Source of the DNA: Streptomyces sp. MA5143a
Lineage (GTDB): Bacteria > Actinomycetota > Actinomycetes > Streptomycetales > Streptomycetaceae
Reading direction: 5' to 3'
DNA length: 64,000 nt
Assembly (NCBI RefSeq): GCF_900290235.1
Contig: NZ_OLMK01000103.1
Span: 1 to 64,000 of the forward strand
Of this stretch, positions 8,207 to 16,884 are shown piece after piece. Both the position numbers and the translations under genes were made by a program. The notes beneath the pieces were generated by a model. The model saw only the letters and a list, made by a program, of their open reading frames with translations, did no database searches and was not told the origin of the DNA. The stretch's first letter is position 1, and every line of letters starts with the position of its first letter.

Positions 8207-9667
8207 TCAGCACGCCGCGGTGTCCTCCCCGGCGGTGAGCCGCGCGATCGGGGCGATCGGGGCGGGCGGGGCCGCGGCCGGAAGGTCGACCCGAAGCAGC
8301 GCGCCACCGCGTGCGGAGCGGGCGACGGAGGCCCGACCGCCGTGGGCGTCGACGACCCGCTGCACGATCGACAGCCCCAGACCGGATCCCGGCAACGCCC
8401 GGGCGCTGTCGGCACGGTAGAACCGGTCGAACACCCGCGGTACGTCGGCGGCATCGATGCCCGGCCCGGCGTCGTCGACCTCGAGCACCACCGACGCGCC
8501 CTCGGCACGGAGCCGGACCTGGACCGGCTGGTCCGCGGGAGACCACTTGCCGGCGTTGTCGATGAGGTTGAGCACCGCCCGCTCGAGCGCGGCGGGACGC
8601 CCGCTCACCCACACAGAGGTCACGTCGAGCGCGACCTCGATGTCGGGCAGGCGGGAACGCGCCCGGGTCGCGGCCGCCACCACCACGTCGGCGAGGTCGA
8701 GCACCTCGGTGCTCTCGTCGCTGACCTCACCGCGCGCCAGGTCGGTCAGCTCGGCGACAAGGGTGCTCAACTCGGCCACCTGGGCACCGAGATCGTTGAG
8801 CAGCCGGGTCCGGCTCTCCGCCGGCAGTGCGCTGTCCAGGGTGCCGCGCCGATCCAGCCGGATCAGCAGCTCGACGTTGAGGCGCAGGCTGGTGAGCGGG
8901 GTCTTGAGCTCGTGGGCGGCGTCCTCGGCGAGCAGCCGCTGGGCCCGCCGGGAGTCCCGGAGCGCGGCGAGCATGTCGTTGATCGACTGGATCAGCCGCC
9001 GAATCTCCCCACCGCCCTCATCCGGGATGTCGGCGTCGAGATCCCGGGTGTCCGCGACACGTACGGCGGCGGCGGTCAGCCGGTCGATCGGTGCCAGCCC
9101 GGTCCGCGCCACGGTCCGCCCGACAAGGGCGCCGCCGACCACGCAGAGCAGCCCGATCAGCAGCATGCCGAACCCGAACTGGTTGATCGGACTGTCGTCG
9201 GCGACCTGGGCCACCTGGACCGCGCCGTCGCCCGCCCGCAGCGTGTAGATGATGTAGCCGTCCTCGTCGCTGTCGTTCGACTCCATCAGGTCGGCCGACG
9301 CGCCCTGCGCCACGCGCCCGGCGTGCTCGCTGACGGGGGGCAGCGCGGGTTGGCCGGCCGGCGTCCGGACCGAGCCGTCGGGCAGGATGACCCGCACCAG
9401 CCGACCGGATCCGGGATACGGCGGCAGCTCGACCTGCGCCAGACCGGCGCGCTGCGCGTTCGTCGCCAGGACGCGGGAGTCGGCGCGCAGCTGAGTCTTG
9501 GCACTGTCCTGCAGCTCCCAGCCCAGGAGTTCGCTGGCCACCTGGAAGGCCACGAACACGCTGACCGCGATGGCCGTCGCCGCGATCACCGTCAGCCTGG
9601 CCCGCAGGGACCGCCGGCGCCACCATCGGGTCAGCCGACGCGGTTCCCGCCCGGCGGGCCGGCTCAC
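8207..9667 (-). CDS. Sensor histidine kinase (MprB-like)
   Basis: Membrane sensor kinase of 486 residues. An N-terminal helix (LTVIAATAIAVSVFVAF) is followed by a periplasmic domain of about 110 residues and a second helix near 165-187. A HAMP linker comes next, then a HisKA box with the phosphoacceptor at about His252 (EDAAHELKTPLTSLRLN). The ATPase domain has N (VLNLIDNAGKW), G1 (DDAGPGID) and G2 (GSGLGLSI) boxes. Its start overlaps the response regulator stop by 4 bp (ATGA), so the pair is translationally coupled. The convergent MMPL gene recalls mycobacterial MprAB/MmpL logic, but no direct regulatory link is visible in the sequence. Confidence 0.92.
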   Translation of the reverse strand: MSRPAGREPRRLTRWWRRRSLRARLTVIAATAIAVSVFVAFQVASELLGWELQDSAKTQLRADSRVLATNAQRAGLAQVELPPYPGSGRLVRVILPDGSVRTPAGQPALPPVSEHAGRVAQGASADLMESNDSDEDGYIIYTLRAGDGAVQVAQVADDSPINQFGFGMLLIGLLCVVGGALVGRTVARTGLAPIDRLTAAAVRVADTRDLDADIPDEGGGEIRRLIQSINDMLAALRDSRRAQRLLAEDAAHELKTPLTSLRLNVELLIRLDRRGTLDSALPAESRTRLLNDLGAQVAELSTLVAELTDLARGEVSDESTEVLDLADVVVAAATRARSRLPDIEVALDVTSVWVSGRPAALERAVLNLIDNAGKWSPADQPVQVRLRAEGASVVLEVDDAGPGIDAADVPRVFDRFYRADSARALPGSGLGLSIVQRVVDAHGGRASVARSARGGALLRVDLPAAAPPAPIAPIARLTAGEDTAAC

Positions 9668-10356
9668 GGAGGAGTCTCCCGCAGCACGTAACCCAGGCCG
9701 CGCAGCGTGTAGACCAGTCGCGGCTCACCCTCGGCCTCCATTTTGCGGCGCAGGTAGCTCACGTACACCTGGAGGTTGTTGGCGGTGGCGCTCATGTCGA
9801 AACCCCAGATCGCCTCGAACAGCGCGTCGCGGGTCAAGACCCGGGTCGCGTTGCTCATGAGGACCCGCAGGAGGGAGAACTCGGTCCGGGTCAGGCGCAA
9901 CGGCCGCTCGCCCCGCCACGCCTCGAACCTGTCCGGATCGAGCCGGACGTCGGCGAACGACAGGATCTGCGACTCCCCGTCGGTCGGCATGCGCCGGCGC
10001 AGCAGGGCCCGCACCCGGGCCAGCAACTCCTCGGTGGCGAACGGCTTGGGCAGGTAGTCGTCGGCGCCCGCGTCCAGCCCCGTGACCCGGTCGGAGACCT
10101 GGTCACGGGCGGTCAGCATCAGCACCGGCAGATCCCGGCCCGCGGCCCGCAACCGCCGGCAGGTCTCCAACCCGCCGAGGCGGGGCATCATCACGTCGAG
10201 GATCAGCAGATCCAGCGTGTCACCGTCGGCCCCGACGACCCCGTCGAGCACGGCGAAACCGTTGGCGACGGTGCTGGTGTCGTAACCCTCGACTTGGAGC
10301 ACCCGCTCCAGCGACTCACGGATGGCCGCTTCATCATCCGCGATCATGATCCGCAC
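9664..10356 (-). CDS. OmpR-family response regulator (MprA-like)
   Basis: Response regulator of 230 residues. The receiver has the acidic pair at residues 7-8 (IADDEAA), the phosphorylation site at Asp54 (LLILDVMMPR), a conserved Thr (MLTARD) and Lys (YLPKPF). A winged-helix DNA-binding domain spans about 125-225, with LTRTEFSLLRVL and VYVSYLRRKM. It is the first gene of a two-gene operon with the sensor kinase and should bind direct-repeat operators as a dimer. Two CCTGAG hexamers about 48 bases apart lie in its upstream region (10410 and 10458), but they do not form a convincing tandem site. Confidence 0.93.
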   Translation of the reverse strand: MRIMIADDEAAIRESLERVLQVEGYDTSTVANGFAVLDGVVGADGDTLDLLILDVMMPRLGGLETCRRLRAAGRDLPVLMLTARDQVSDRVTGLDAGADDYLPKPFATEELLARVRALLRRRMPTDGESQILSFADVRLDPDRFEAWRGERPLRLTRTEFSLLRVLMSNATRVLTRDALFEAIWGFDMSATANNLQVYVSYLRRKMEAEGEPRLVYTLRGLGYVLRETPP

Positions 10357-10869
10357 GCCGGCCCGCCCCCTTCCAGTCGATGTTTTTGCCGCTCATTGTC
10401 CCCGATCAACCTGAGGCCAGGATTAGAGCGTCGCTGGGTGCTGCGCTCTTACGGATACCTGAGAAATGGAACCTACCGTCGGCTCATGAGCAGGGCAGGT
10501 CCAGATGACCGGCATCGCACCCGGCAACCAGACAAGTAGATCCTCCGCACCGGTCACGGGCGCTCGGCGTCCCCAGGTGGCTCCCGCGCCCCACCCTCAT
10601 CATCCTGCGGCTGCTGCCATTGATCCCGGTGTCCTGGTGACCGTGCTGACGGCCGCTGTGCTCACCGGCGACGACGGCGCCGTGGCCATGCTGAAGCGCT
10701 GCGTCGGCTGAGGGCTGTGTCCGCCGGAGCTTCCCACGGCCCTATCCTGCTACGTGATTCGGCTGAGGTGCCGCCGGGCTCGGCCGATGAACAGCTGTGT
10801 GTTGTGGCGCCGAGTTTGTAGCAGCTACTGCTCGCGGCGCCGCGTCCGGTGGCACGAGACCCCGGCCTT
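10357..10869. other. Intergenic region upstream of the response regulator
   Basis: No convincing gene. An open frame at 10505-10711 (68 codons, plus) has Ala/Pro/His-rich composition and an abrupt end, and looks like debris. The region should hold the promoter of the two-component operon, but I cannot point to a clear -10/-35 pair. Confidence 0.3.
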
Positions 10870-11259
10870 GCCATGGCAGCCTGAACTGATGCCGCTCGCG
10901 GTCGCCTCGGCGACCGGCGCCGACCTCGAAGAGATGGAACGCTGCCTGTACGGCGTCCAACACGCCACGAAGTCCGAGCAGTTCGAGCGCTGGGACACCG
11001 CTTTGCACCACAGCTTCGCCGTCGCCACGCACAACACCGTGCTCATCGGTGTCAGTTCGATGCTCGTCAGTGCCCGACGCCAGCCCATCTGGGGCAGCCT
11101 CAAACTGCGCAGCTTCAGCACGGACGCCACCGCTGCTACCGCACCGAACACGAACGGATTGTCGCCGCCGTGCGAGACCGGGACCCCCAGGCGGCTCGCG
11201 ACGCCCTGCGCGAGCACCTGTACCACGTGCGCCGCGTCCTGCTCGGCGACCGCCTCTGA
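10870..11259 (+). pseudogene. GntR/FadR-type regulator, C-terminal domain remnant
   Basis: The ligand-binding (FCD) half of a FadR-subfamily GntR regulator. GADLEEMERCLYGVQHAT is followed by RWDTALHHSFAVATHNTVLI, whose D-x3-H pattern is typical of FCD metal sites. A frameshift near 11120 moves the rest to another frame (ERIVAAVRDRDPQAARDALR, then HLYHVRRVLLGDRL), which stops at 11259. The winged-helix DNA-binding N-terminus is absent. A transposase fragment begins immediately after the stop. Confidence 0.65.
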
Positions 11260-11261
11260 CC

Positions 11262-11560
11262 TGCCTCAGATCCGCGAGGTCGTCGAACGGCTCATCGCCG
11301 CCGGTCAGTGGCAGCAGGGAGACACGGAGATCCTGGTGGTGCTGGACGCCGGATACGACGCGCCCCGCGTCGCCCACCTGCTCACGGACCTGCCCGTGCA
11401 GATCCTCGGCCGACTCCGCTCCGACCGCGTCATGCGTCGGCCGACACCACCAGGGGTCTACGACCCAAGGGAGGACGACCGCCCGAACACGGTGGTGAGT
11501 TCGTCTTCGGCGACCCCACCATCTGGGGCACAGAACAGGCCGTCACGGTCACGGACACCC
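11262..11560 (+). pseudogene. Transposase fragment (NF041680-like)
   Basis: Reads IREVVERLIAAGQWQQGD, ILVVLDAGYDAPRVAHLL and GRLRSDRVMRRPTPPGVYD. After a frameshift near 11470 it continues with KGGRPPEHGGEFVFGDPTIW and AVTVTDTRL. This is the central part of the same transposase family as the fragment at 5070-5310, but a different lineage (RRPTPP versus RLPKPS). Confidence 0.65.
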
Positions 11561-11713
11561 GCCTTCGGAAAGGAGTGCTTGCAGGCGGCGAGGAACGAGT
11601 GCGGCTTGGACCAGTACGAGGTCCGTCGACATGTCGGCTGGTATCGACACATCACCCTGGCCATGTTCGCCCACGCCTACCTCGCGGTCAGGGCGGTCGA
11701 CGCGGCGAAATAG
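11560..11713 (+). pseudogene. IS701-type transposase C-terminal fragment
   Basis: A short in-frame tail: ECGLDQYEVRRHVGWYRHIT, then LAMFAHAYLAVRA, ending at the TAG near 11713. This is characteristic of the C-terminus of IS701-family (SRSO17) transposases, including the YxVR..xGWYRH motif. It is fused directly to the preceding fragment of a different transposase, so two elements have been joined. Confidence 0.65.
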
Positions 11714-12020
11714 GGGATGAAGATCCTTCGAGGTCGTACGCGCCAAGCGGTGGGTCGGCACCGGCAGCTTCCACCTGACCAGCCTCTCCGACCGCGACCC
11801 GCAGCACAAACTGCCGGTCGTCGAGCAGCTGGAGGCCGCGCTCTGCACCGACGCCCTGGTCACCCTCGCCGCCACGTGCACCTTCCCGCTGAAGCAGCTG
11901 CCCTCGGGGACGCTGATGAGCGCCATGCATCACGGCGTCCCCAACCGGCATTGGACCGCCCCGGAGCCGGTCACCAATAGTGCTGGGGATGGGCGCAGAC
12001 GCCGTGACGGAGGTTCACCG
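11714..12020 (+). other. Unassigned gene remnant in front of hydroxyquinol module 1
   Basis: The hydrolase reading frame is open upstream of its start. From about 11732 it reads FEVVRAKRWVGTGSFHLTSL, then HKLPVVEQLEAALCTDALVT and SGTLMSAMHHGVPNRHW. The composition looks protein-like, but I do not recognise a family; it may be the 3' end of a deleted gene. The module's promoter should also lie here. Confidence 0.3.
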
Positions 12021-13118
12021 ATGACCATCTCCCCCCCACCCGGAATTACCGAGCCGGCCCGTGCCGCCTCGCCGTTGACGATCAGCGAGCAAGGCGCGTT
12101 CTGGGTCGGTGTCGGGCGCAAGCCGACCGAGGGCGGGACCGCCGCCCAGGCCGCGATGTACGTCCAGTACCAGATCCCGGCCGATCTCCGGCATCCGCTG
12201 CCCGTGGTGATGGTCCACGGGGGCGGCGGCCAGGGCACGGACTACCTGTCGACGCCGGACGGGCGCCCCGGCTGGGCCACCCGTTTCCTCCAGGCCGGTT
12301 ACGCCGTGTACGTGGTCGACCGTCCAGGTCACGGGCGCTCCCCCTACCACCCCGATGTCCTCGGGCCCATCGAGGGCGCGGCACCGACGTACGAGTTCAT
12401 CCGCTGGCTGTTCTGCGAAGGGGCGGGACGACCTGGTGGCCAGTGGCCCGGCAGCGGCGAGATCGGCGACGACTCCGCGTTGGACCAGTTGATGGCGAGC
12501 CAGGGCCCGACGCTGCCCACCTTCGCCGAGAACGAGGAGCAGATGCGGCGCTGCGGGGTCGAGTTGCTGGACCGTATCGGACCGGCCGTGCTGATCACCC
12601 ACTCCATGGGTGGGCCGTTCGGCTGGCTGGTCGCCGATGCCCGGCCCGGGCTGGTGAGGGCCATTGTCTCCATCGAGCCGATCGGGCCGCCGTTCACCGA
12701 ACTGCCCGGCCTCGGAAAGCTGGAGTGGGGGCTCACCGCCGCCCCGATCACTTACGAGCCGCCGGTAACGGCCCCGGACGAACTGCGCCTTCGGCTGCGC
12801 GAGGCGGGGGGCGGCGGGCTGCAGGACTGCCTCGTCCAGGACGAACAGGCCGGCCCCGTGCGGTCCCTGCCAGGGCTCCAGGGCTTCCCGATCGCCGTGG
12901 TCGCGGCCGACACCTCGCCGTTCGCAGGGTTCCAGCACGGTGTCGCCGACTACCTCGCCCAGGCCGGTGCGGATGCCGAGTTGCTGCGCCTGGCGGACCT
13001 GGGGCTCACGGGCAACGGTCACCTGCCCATGGGCGAGAAGAACTCCGACGACGTGGCCGAAGCACTGATGACCTGGCTGAACAAGCGACTGGCGGATGGG
13101 GAGGAAACGTCCCGATGA
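12021..13118 (+). CDS. Alpha/beta hydrolase (esterase-713-like), hydroxyquinol module 1
   Basis: Alpha/beta-fold hydrolase of 365 residues. Oxyanion region VHGGGGQGTDYLSTPDGRPG, nucleophile elbow ITHSMGGPFGW (Ser), and a late His in LTGNGHLPMGEKNS. The TPDGRxGW..xFLxxGYxVYVVDxPGxGRS pattern resembles bacterial esterase 713 relatives. The ATG at 12021 is chosen over open upstream sequence because GGAGG precedes it by about 6 bases. Its stop overlaps the monooxygenase start (ATGA). In this operon it probably releases a phenolic substrate from an ester or cleaves a side chain; the substrate is not deducible. Confidence 0.85.
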   Translation: MTISPPPGITEPARAASPLTISEQGAFWVGVGRKPTEGGTAAQAAMYVQYQIPADLRHPLPVVMVHGGGGQGTDYLSTPDGRPGWATRFLQAGYAVYVVDRPGHGRSPYHPDVLGPIEGAAPTYEFIRWLFCEGAGRPGGQWPGSGEIGDDSALDQLMASQGPTLPTFAENEEQMRRCGVELLDRIGPAVLITHSMGGPFGWLVADARPGLVRAIVSIEPIGPPFTELPGLGKLEWGLTAAPITYEPPVTAPDELRLRLREAGGGGLQDCLVQDEQAGPVRSLPGLQGFPIAVVAADTSPFAGFQHGVADYLAQAGADAELLRLADLGLTGNGHLPMGEKNSDDVAEALMTWLNKRLADGEETSR

Positions 13119-14881
13119 CAACCGCGCCGACCGTGCCGACCGTCGAGACCGATGTGCTCATCGTGGGAAGCGGGCCCGCGGGAGCGAGCGCCGCACTGGC
13201 ACTGAGCACCTATGGCGTGCCGAACGTCATGGTCACCCGCTACTCACGCCTCGCGGACACGCCCCGGGCGCACATCACCAACCAGCGCACCATGGAAGTG
13301 CTGCGTGACCTGGGTGTCGAAGAGGATGTGATCGCCCAGGCCACTCCGCAGCACCTGATGGGCAACACCGTCTTCTGCACCGCCCTCGCGGGCGAGGAGC
13401 TCGGCCGGCTGAGGTCCTGGGGCAACGAACCGCTCGTGCAGGCCGCGCACGAGCTGGCGAGCCCCACCCGCATGTGTGACATGCCGCAGCACCTCATGGA
13501 ACCGGTGCTCGTGAACGCGGCCATAGCCCGCGGAAGCCAACTACGGTTCGGCACCGAGTACCTGTCGCACGAGCAGGACGCCGACGGCGTGACGGCCACG
13601 GTCCGCGACCGGCTGCGCGGCGACACGTACACCATCCGCGCCAAGTACCTGATCGGCGCGGACGGCGGCCGCAGCAAGGTGGCCGAGGACGCCGGGCTGC
13701 CGATGGGCGGCCAGATGGGCGTGGCCGGCAGCATCAACATCGTCTTCGACGCGGACCTCAGCAAGTACGTGGCGCACCGACCCGCCACGCTCTACTGGGT
13801 GCTGGCGCCCGGCGCGACCGTGGGCGGCATCGGCGCCGGCCTGGTGCGCTGCGTACGGACGTGGAACGAGTGGCTGATCGTGTGGGGCTACGACGTCGAC
13901 GCCGGGCCGCCGGACCTCACCGAGGAGTACGCCCTGTCCGTCGTCCGCAAGCTGATCGGCGACGACGAGATCCCGGTGACCATCAAGTCGTCCTCCGCGT
14001 GGACGGTCAACGAGATGTACGCCGAGACGTACTCCAGCGGCCGGGTGTTCTGCGCGGGCGACGCCTGCCACCGGCACCCACCGTCCAACGGTCTGGGCTC
14101 CAACACCTCCATCCAGGACTCCTACAACCTGGCGTGGAAGCTGAAGCTCGTCCTGGACGGCACCGCGTCCCCGTCCCTGCTGGACACCTACAGTGACGAG
14201 CGGGCACCGGTCGGCAGGCAGGTCGTCACCCGGGCCAACCAGTCCATCGGTGAGACGGCCCCCGTCTTCGAGGCGCTCGGCGGCCTGGCGCCGCGGACCC
14301 CCGAGCAGCTGTGGCGGAACATCGCCGCCCGCAAGGACGCCACTGCGGAGGCCGAGGAGCAGCGGGCGCGGCTGCGGGAGGCGATCGCCTTCAAGGCGTA
14401 CGAGTTCAACGCCCACGGCGTGGACCTCAACCAGCGCTACACCTCCGCCGCGATCGTCCCGGACGGCACCGAGGACCCCGGCTTCGCACGCGACCCCGAG
14501 CTGCACTTCCAGCCGAGCACCCGCCCCGGCGCGAAGCTCCCGCACGCCTGGCTCTCCGCGGGCACCCGCAACCTGTCCACCCTGGACCTGGGCGAGAACG
14601 GCCGGTTCACCCTGCTCACCGGCATCGGCGGCGAGCCCTGGACGGAGGCCGCCCGCATCCTCGGCAAGGAGTTCGGCCTGGAGATCGCCACGGCGGTCAT
14701 CGGCCCCGGCCAGGAGTACGAGGACCCGTACGGGGACTGGGCCCGGCGGCGGGAGATCGGCGACTCGGGCGCGCTGCTGGTACGCCCGGACAACCACGTG
14801 GCCTTCCGCCGCCAGGACGCCACCGGTGACGTCACGGCCGCACTGGGCGACGCGCTCCGACGCATTCTCGGGCGGGGCTGA
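13115..14881 (+). CDS. FAD-dependent aromatic-ring hydroxylase (TfdB/PheA-like), module 1
   Basis: Group A flavoprotein monooxygenase of 588 residues, which hydroxylates a phenol with NAD(P)H and O2. FAD-binding GxGxxG at residues 11-27 (VLIVGSGPAGASAALAL), the DG motif at about 178 (LIGADGGRSKV), and the GD motif at about 312 (VFCAGDACHRHPPSNGLGSN), then a thioredoxin-like C-terminal domain. The length matches 2,4-dichlorophenol hydroxylases and phenol 2-monooxygenases. ATG overlaps the preceding stop; a hydroxyquinol dioxygenase gene follows 6 bases downstream, so this enzyme likely produces hydroxyquinol from a di-hydroxylated ring such as resorcinol or hydroquinone (inference). Confidence 0.9.
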   Translation: MTTAPTVPTVETDVLIVGSGPAGASAALALSTYGVPNVMVTRYSRLADTPRAHITNQRTMEVLRDLGVEEDVIAQATPQHLMGNTVFCTALAGEELGRLRSWGNEPLVQAAHELASPTRMCDMPQHLMEPVLVNAAIARGSQLRFGTEYLSHEQDADGVTATVRDRLRGDTYTIRAKYLIGADGGRSKVAEDAGLPMGGQMGVAGSINIVFDADLSKYVAHRPATLYWVLAPGATVGGIGAGLVRCVRTWNEWLIVWGYDVDAGPPDLTEEYALSVVRKLIGDDEIPVTIKSSSAWTVNEMYAETYSSGRVFCAGDACHRHPPSNGLGSNTSIQDSYNLAWKLKLVLDGTASPSLLDTYSDERAPVGRQVVTRANQSIGETAPVFEALGGLAPRTPEQLWRNIAARKDATAEAEEQRARLREAIAFKAYEFNAHGVDLNQRYTSAAIVPDGTEDPGFARDPELHFQPSTRPGAKLPHAWLSAGTRNLSTLDLGENGRFTLLTGIGGEPWTEAARILGKEFGLEIATAVIGPGQEYEDPYGDWARRREIGDSGALLVRPDNHVAFRRQDATGDVTAALGDALRRILGRG

Positions 14882-14887
14882 GCGGCC

Positions 14888-15802
14888 ATGGACCTCACCG
14901 CGAAGACCGCGAAGGCCGCAAGTTCCGGGAATTCCGCGAATTCCGCGAACTCCGCGACGACGACGGCGGTGCTGGAAAGTTTCGCCCACACCTCCGATCC
15001 CCGACTGCGCGAGGTGCTGGCCTCCCTGACCCGTCACCTGCACGAGTTCGTACGGGACATCGAGCCGACTCAGGCCGAGTGGGAGCGGGCGATCGACTTC
15101 CTCACCGCGACCGGGCACATGTGCGACGACACCCGGCAGGAGTTCATCCTGCTGTCGGACGTCCTGGGAGTGTCGATGCTCATCGAGACGATCAACGACC
15201 ACAAGGCCGCCGCCGGGACCGACTCCACTGTGCTCGGCCCCTTCCACATGACCGAGTCCCCGGTCCGGGAACTCGGGGCGAACATCGATCTGGTCGGCGC
15301 CGGCGAGCCCTGCGTGATCAGCGGACGGGTCGTCTCCGTCGACGGCACCCCGCTGCCCGGCGCGACGCTGGACGTGTGGCAGGCCGACGACCAGGGCTTC
15401 TACGACGTCCAGCAGCCGGAGAAGCAGCCGCCGGGCAATGGGCGCGGGCTGTTCACGGCGGACGCGGAGGGGCGGTTCTGGTTCCGCTCGTGCGTTCCGA
15501 GCCCGTATCCGATTCCGACGGACGGGCCGGTCGGCTCGCTGCTGGAGGCGACCGGCCGTCACCCCTACCGTCCGGCCCATGTCCACTTCATCGTGGGCGC
15601 CGAGGGGCACAGCCCGGTGACGACGCACATCTTCGTGGCGGGCAGCGACTATCTGGAGTCGGACGCCGTCTTCGCCGTGAAGGCGAGCCTGGTCGAGGAG
15701 TTCGTCGAGGTGGACTCCCCCGAGGAGGCCGCGGAGTTGGGCCTGGCCAACCCCTTCCGCCGGGCGCGCTTCGACATCGTGCTGCAACCGGTGATCGCGT
15801 GA
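14888..15802 (+). CDS. Hydroxyquinol 1,2-dioxygenase, module 1
   Basis: Intradiol ring-cleaving non-haem Fe(III) dioxygenase of 304 residues that opens hydroxyquinol to maleylacetate. The four iron ligands are visible as Tyr172 (QGFYDVQ), Tyr207 (SPYPIPTDG), His231 and His233 (RPAHVHFIVG). An N-terminal catechol-dioxygenase helical domain (ASLTRHLHEFVRDIEPTQAE, with CDDTRQEFILLSDVLGVSML) precedes. The N-terminus has a 20-residue low-complexity Ala/Ser/Asn extension from tandem GAATTCCGC-type repeats that module 2's enzyme lacks. Its stop overlaps the GTG start of maleylacetate reductase. Confidence 0.93.
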   Translation: MDLTAKTAKAASSGNSANSANSATTTAVLESFAHTSDPRLREVLASLTRHLHEFVRDIEPTQAEWERAIDFLTATGHMCDDTRQEFILLSDVLGVSMLIETINDHKAAAGTDSTVLGPFHMTESPVRELGANIDLVGAGEPCVISGRVVSVDGTPLPGATLDVWQADDQGFYDVQQPEKQPPGNGRGLFTADAEGRFWFRSCVPSPYPIPTDGPVGSLLEATGRHPYRPAHVHFIVGAEGHSPVTTHIFVAGSDYLESDAVFAVKASLVEEFVEVDSPEEAAELGLANPFRRARFDIVLQPVIA

Positions 15803-16878
15803 GGGAAGGCGCCCTGGACTTCACCTACCAGGCCCAGCCGATGCGCGTCCTCTTCCGGTCGGGTGCCGTCCCGGACGCGGTGCCCGACGAGGTCGCGCTT
15901 CTCGGACTGCGCCGCGTCCTCGTGCTGTGCGACAACCATGGCCTGGACACGGCCCGTGCCGTCGCCGCGTCTCTCGGCGACGCCTGCGCCGGGCTGCACG
16001 CGGGGGCGGTGACGCACGTCCCGGTGGAGGTCGCCGACCTGGCCGTCGAAGCGGCTCGCGAAGCCCGGGCGGACGGCTGCGTGGCGGTCGGCGGCGGTTC
16101 CGTGACCGGCCTGGCCAAGGCCGTCGCGCTCAGGACCGGCCTGCCGATCGTCGCCGTCCCGACGACGTACGCCGGATCGGAGATGACGCCCGTCTGGGGC
16201 CTGACCGAGGGCGCGGTCAAACGCACCGGGCGCGACCCGAAGGTATTGCCGCGCAGCGTCGTCTACGACCCGCTGCTCACGCTCACCATGCCGCCCGTGG
16301 GGTCCGCGACGAGCGGCATGAACGCGATCGCGCACGCCGTCGAGGCTCTGTACGCCCCGGACTCCACTCCGATCGTCTCCCTCATGGCGCAGGAGGGTGT
16401 GCGGGCGCTGACTGCGGCCCTTCCCGAGATCGTCGCCGACCCCTCGGGCCATGACGCGCGCAGCCGGGCGCTGTATGGGGCGTGGCTGTGCGGTGCCTGT
16501 CTCGGCGCCACCACCATGGGGCTGCACCACAAGCTCTGCCATGTGCTCGGCGGCACCTTCGACCTGCCGCACGCCGAGACACACGCCGTCGTCCTGCCCC
16601 ATGTGCTGGCCTTCAACGCGCCGGCGGTTCCCGAGGCACTGGCGGCGCTGCGCCGGGCGCTCGATGTCCCCGATCCCGTACGGGAGTTGCACGAGCTGGG
16701 CGAGCGTCTTGGCATCCCGCGATCGCTCGCCGACCTGGGCCTGACCGCCGCCGACGTGGACCGTACGGTCGATGTCGCTCTCGGGGCCCCGTACGCGAAT
16801 CCCCGCCCGGCCTCCGCGGACGAGCTGCGCGCCGTCCTGCACGCGGCCTGGGCGGGCGAGCCGCCGTACGGCGGCTGA
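15799..16878 (+). CDS. Maleylacetate reductase, module 1
   Basis: Iron-type alcohol-dehydrogenase-family reductase of 359 residues, reducing maleylacetate to 3-oxoadipate with NAD(P)H. The GTG at 15799 overlaps the dioxygenase TGA (GTGA). Nucleotide-binding VGGGSVTGLAKAVAL, the family block VPTTYAGSEMTPVWGLTEG, SGMNAIAHAVEALYAPD, and the C-terminal HHKLCHVLGGTFDLPHAETH with the His residues that in iron-dependent relatives bind metal. It closes the module; the product enters the beta-ketoadipate pathway, whose genes are not in the window. Confidence 0.93.
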   Translation: MREGALDFTYQAQPMRVLFRSGAVPDAVPDEVALLGLRRVLVLCDNHGLDTARAVAASLGDACAGLHAGAVTHVPVEVADLAVEAAREARADGCVAVGGGSVTGLAKAVALRTGLPIVAVPTTYAGSEMTPVWGLTEGAVKRTGRDPKVLPRSVVYDPLLTLTMPPVGSATSGMNAIAHAVEALYAPDSTPIVSLMAQEGVRALTAALPEIVADPSGHDARSRALYGAWLCGACLGATTMGLHHKLCHVLGGTFDLPHAETHAVVLPHVLAFNAPAVPEALAALRRALDVPDPVRELHELGERLGIPRSLADLGLTAADVDRTVDVALGAPYANPRPASADELRAVLHAAWAGEPPYGG

Positions 16879-16884
16879 CCCCTC

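Noticed and set aside
8207..10356. Two CCTGAG hexamers upstream as an MprA box
   Set aside because: They are 48 bases apart, not a close tandem repeat as in known MprA sites.
14925..14955. Tandem GAATTCCGC-type repeats as a regulatory element or CRISPR-like array
   Set aside because: They are three short in-frame repeats encoding the Asn-Ser-Ala extension of the dioxygenase; no spacers.
13541..15787. A 748-codon open frame on the minus strand
   Set aside because: It lies antisense to the module 1 hydroxylase and dioxygenase, which have clear motifs. It is Gly/Arg/Val-rich shadow translation caused by high third-position GC.
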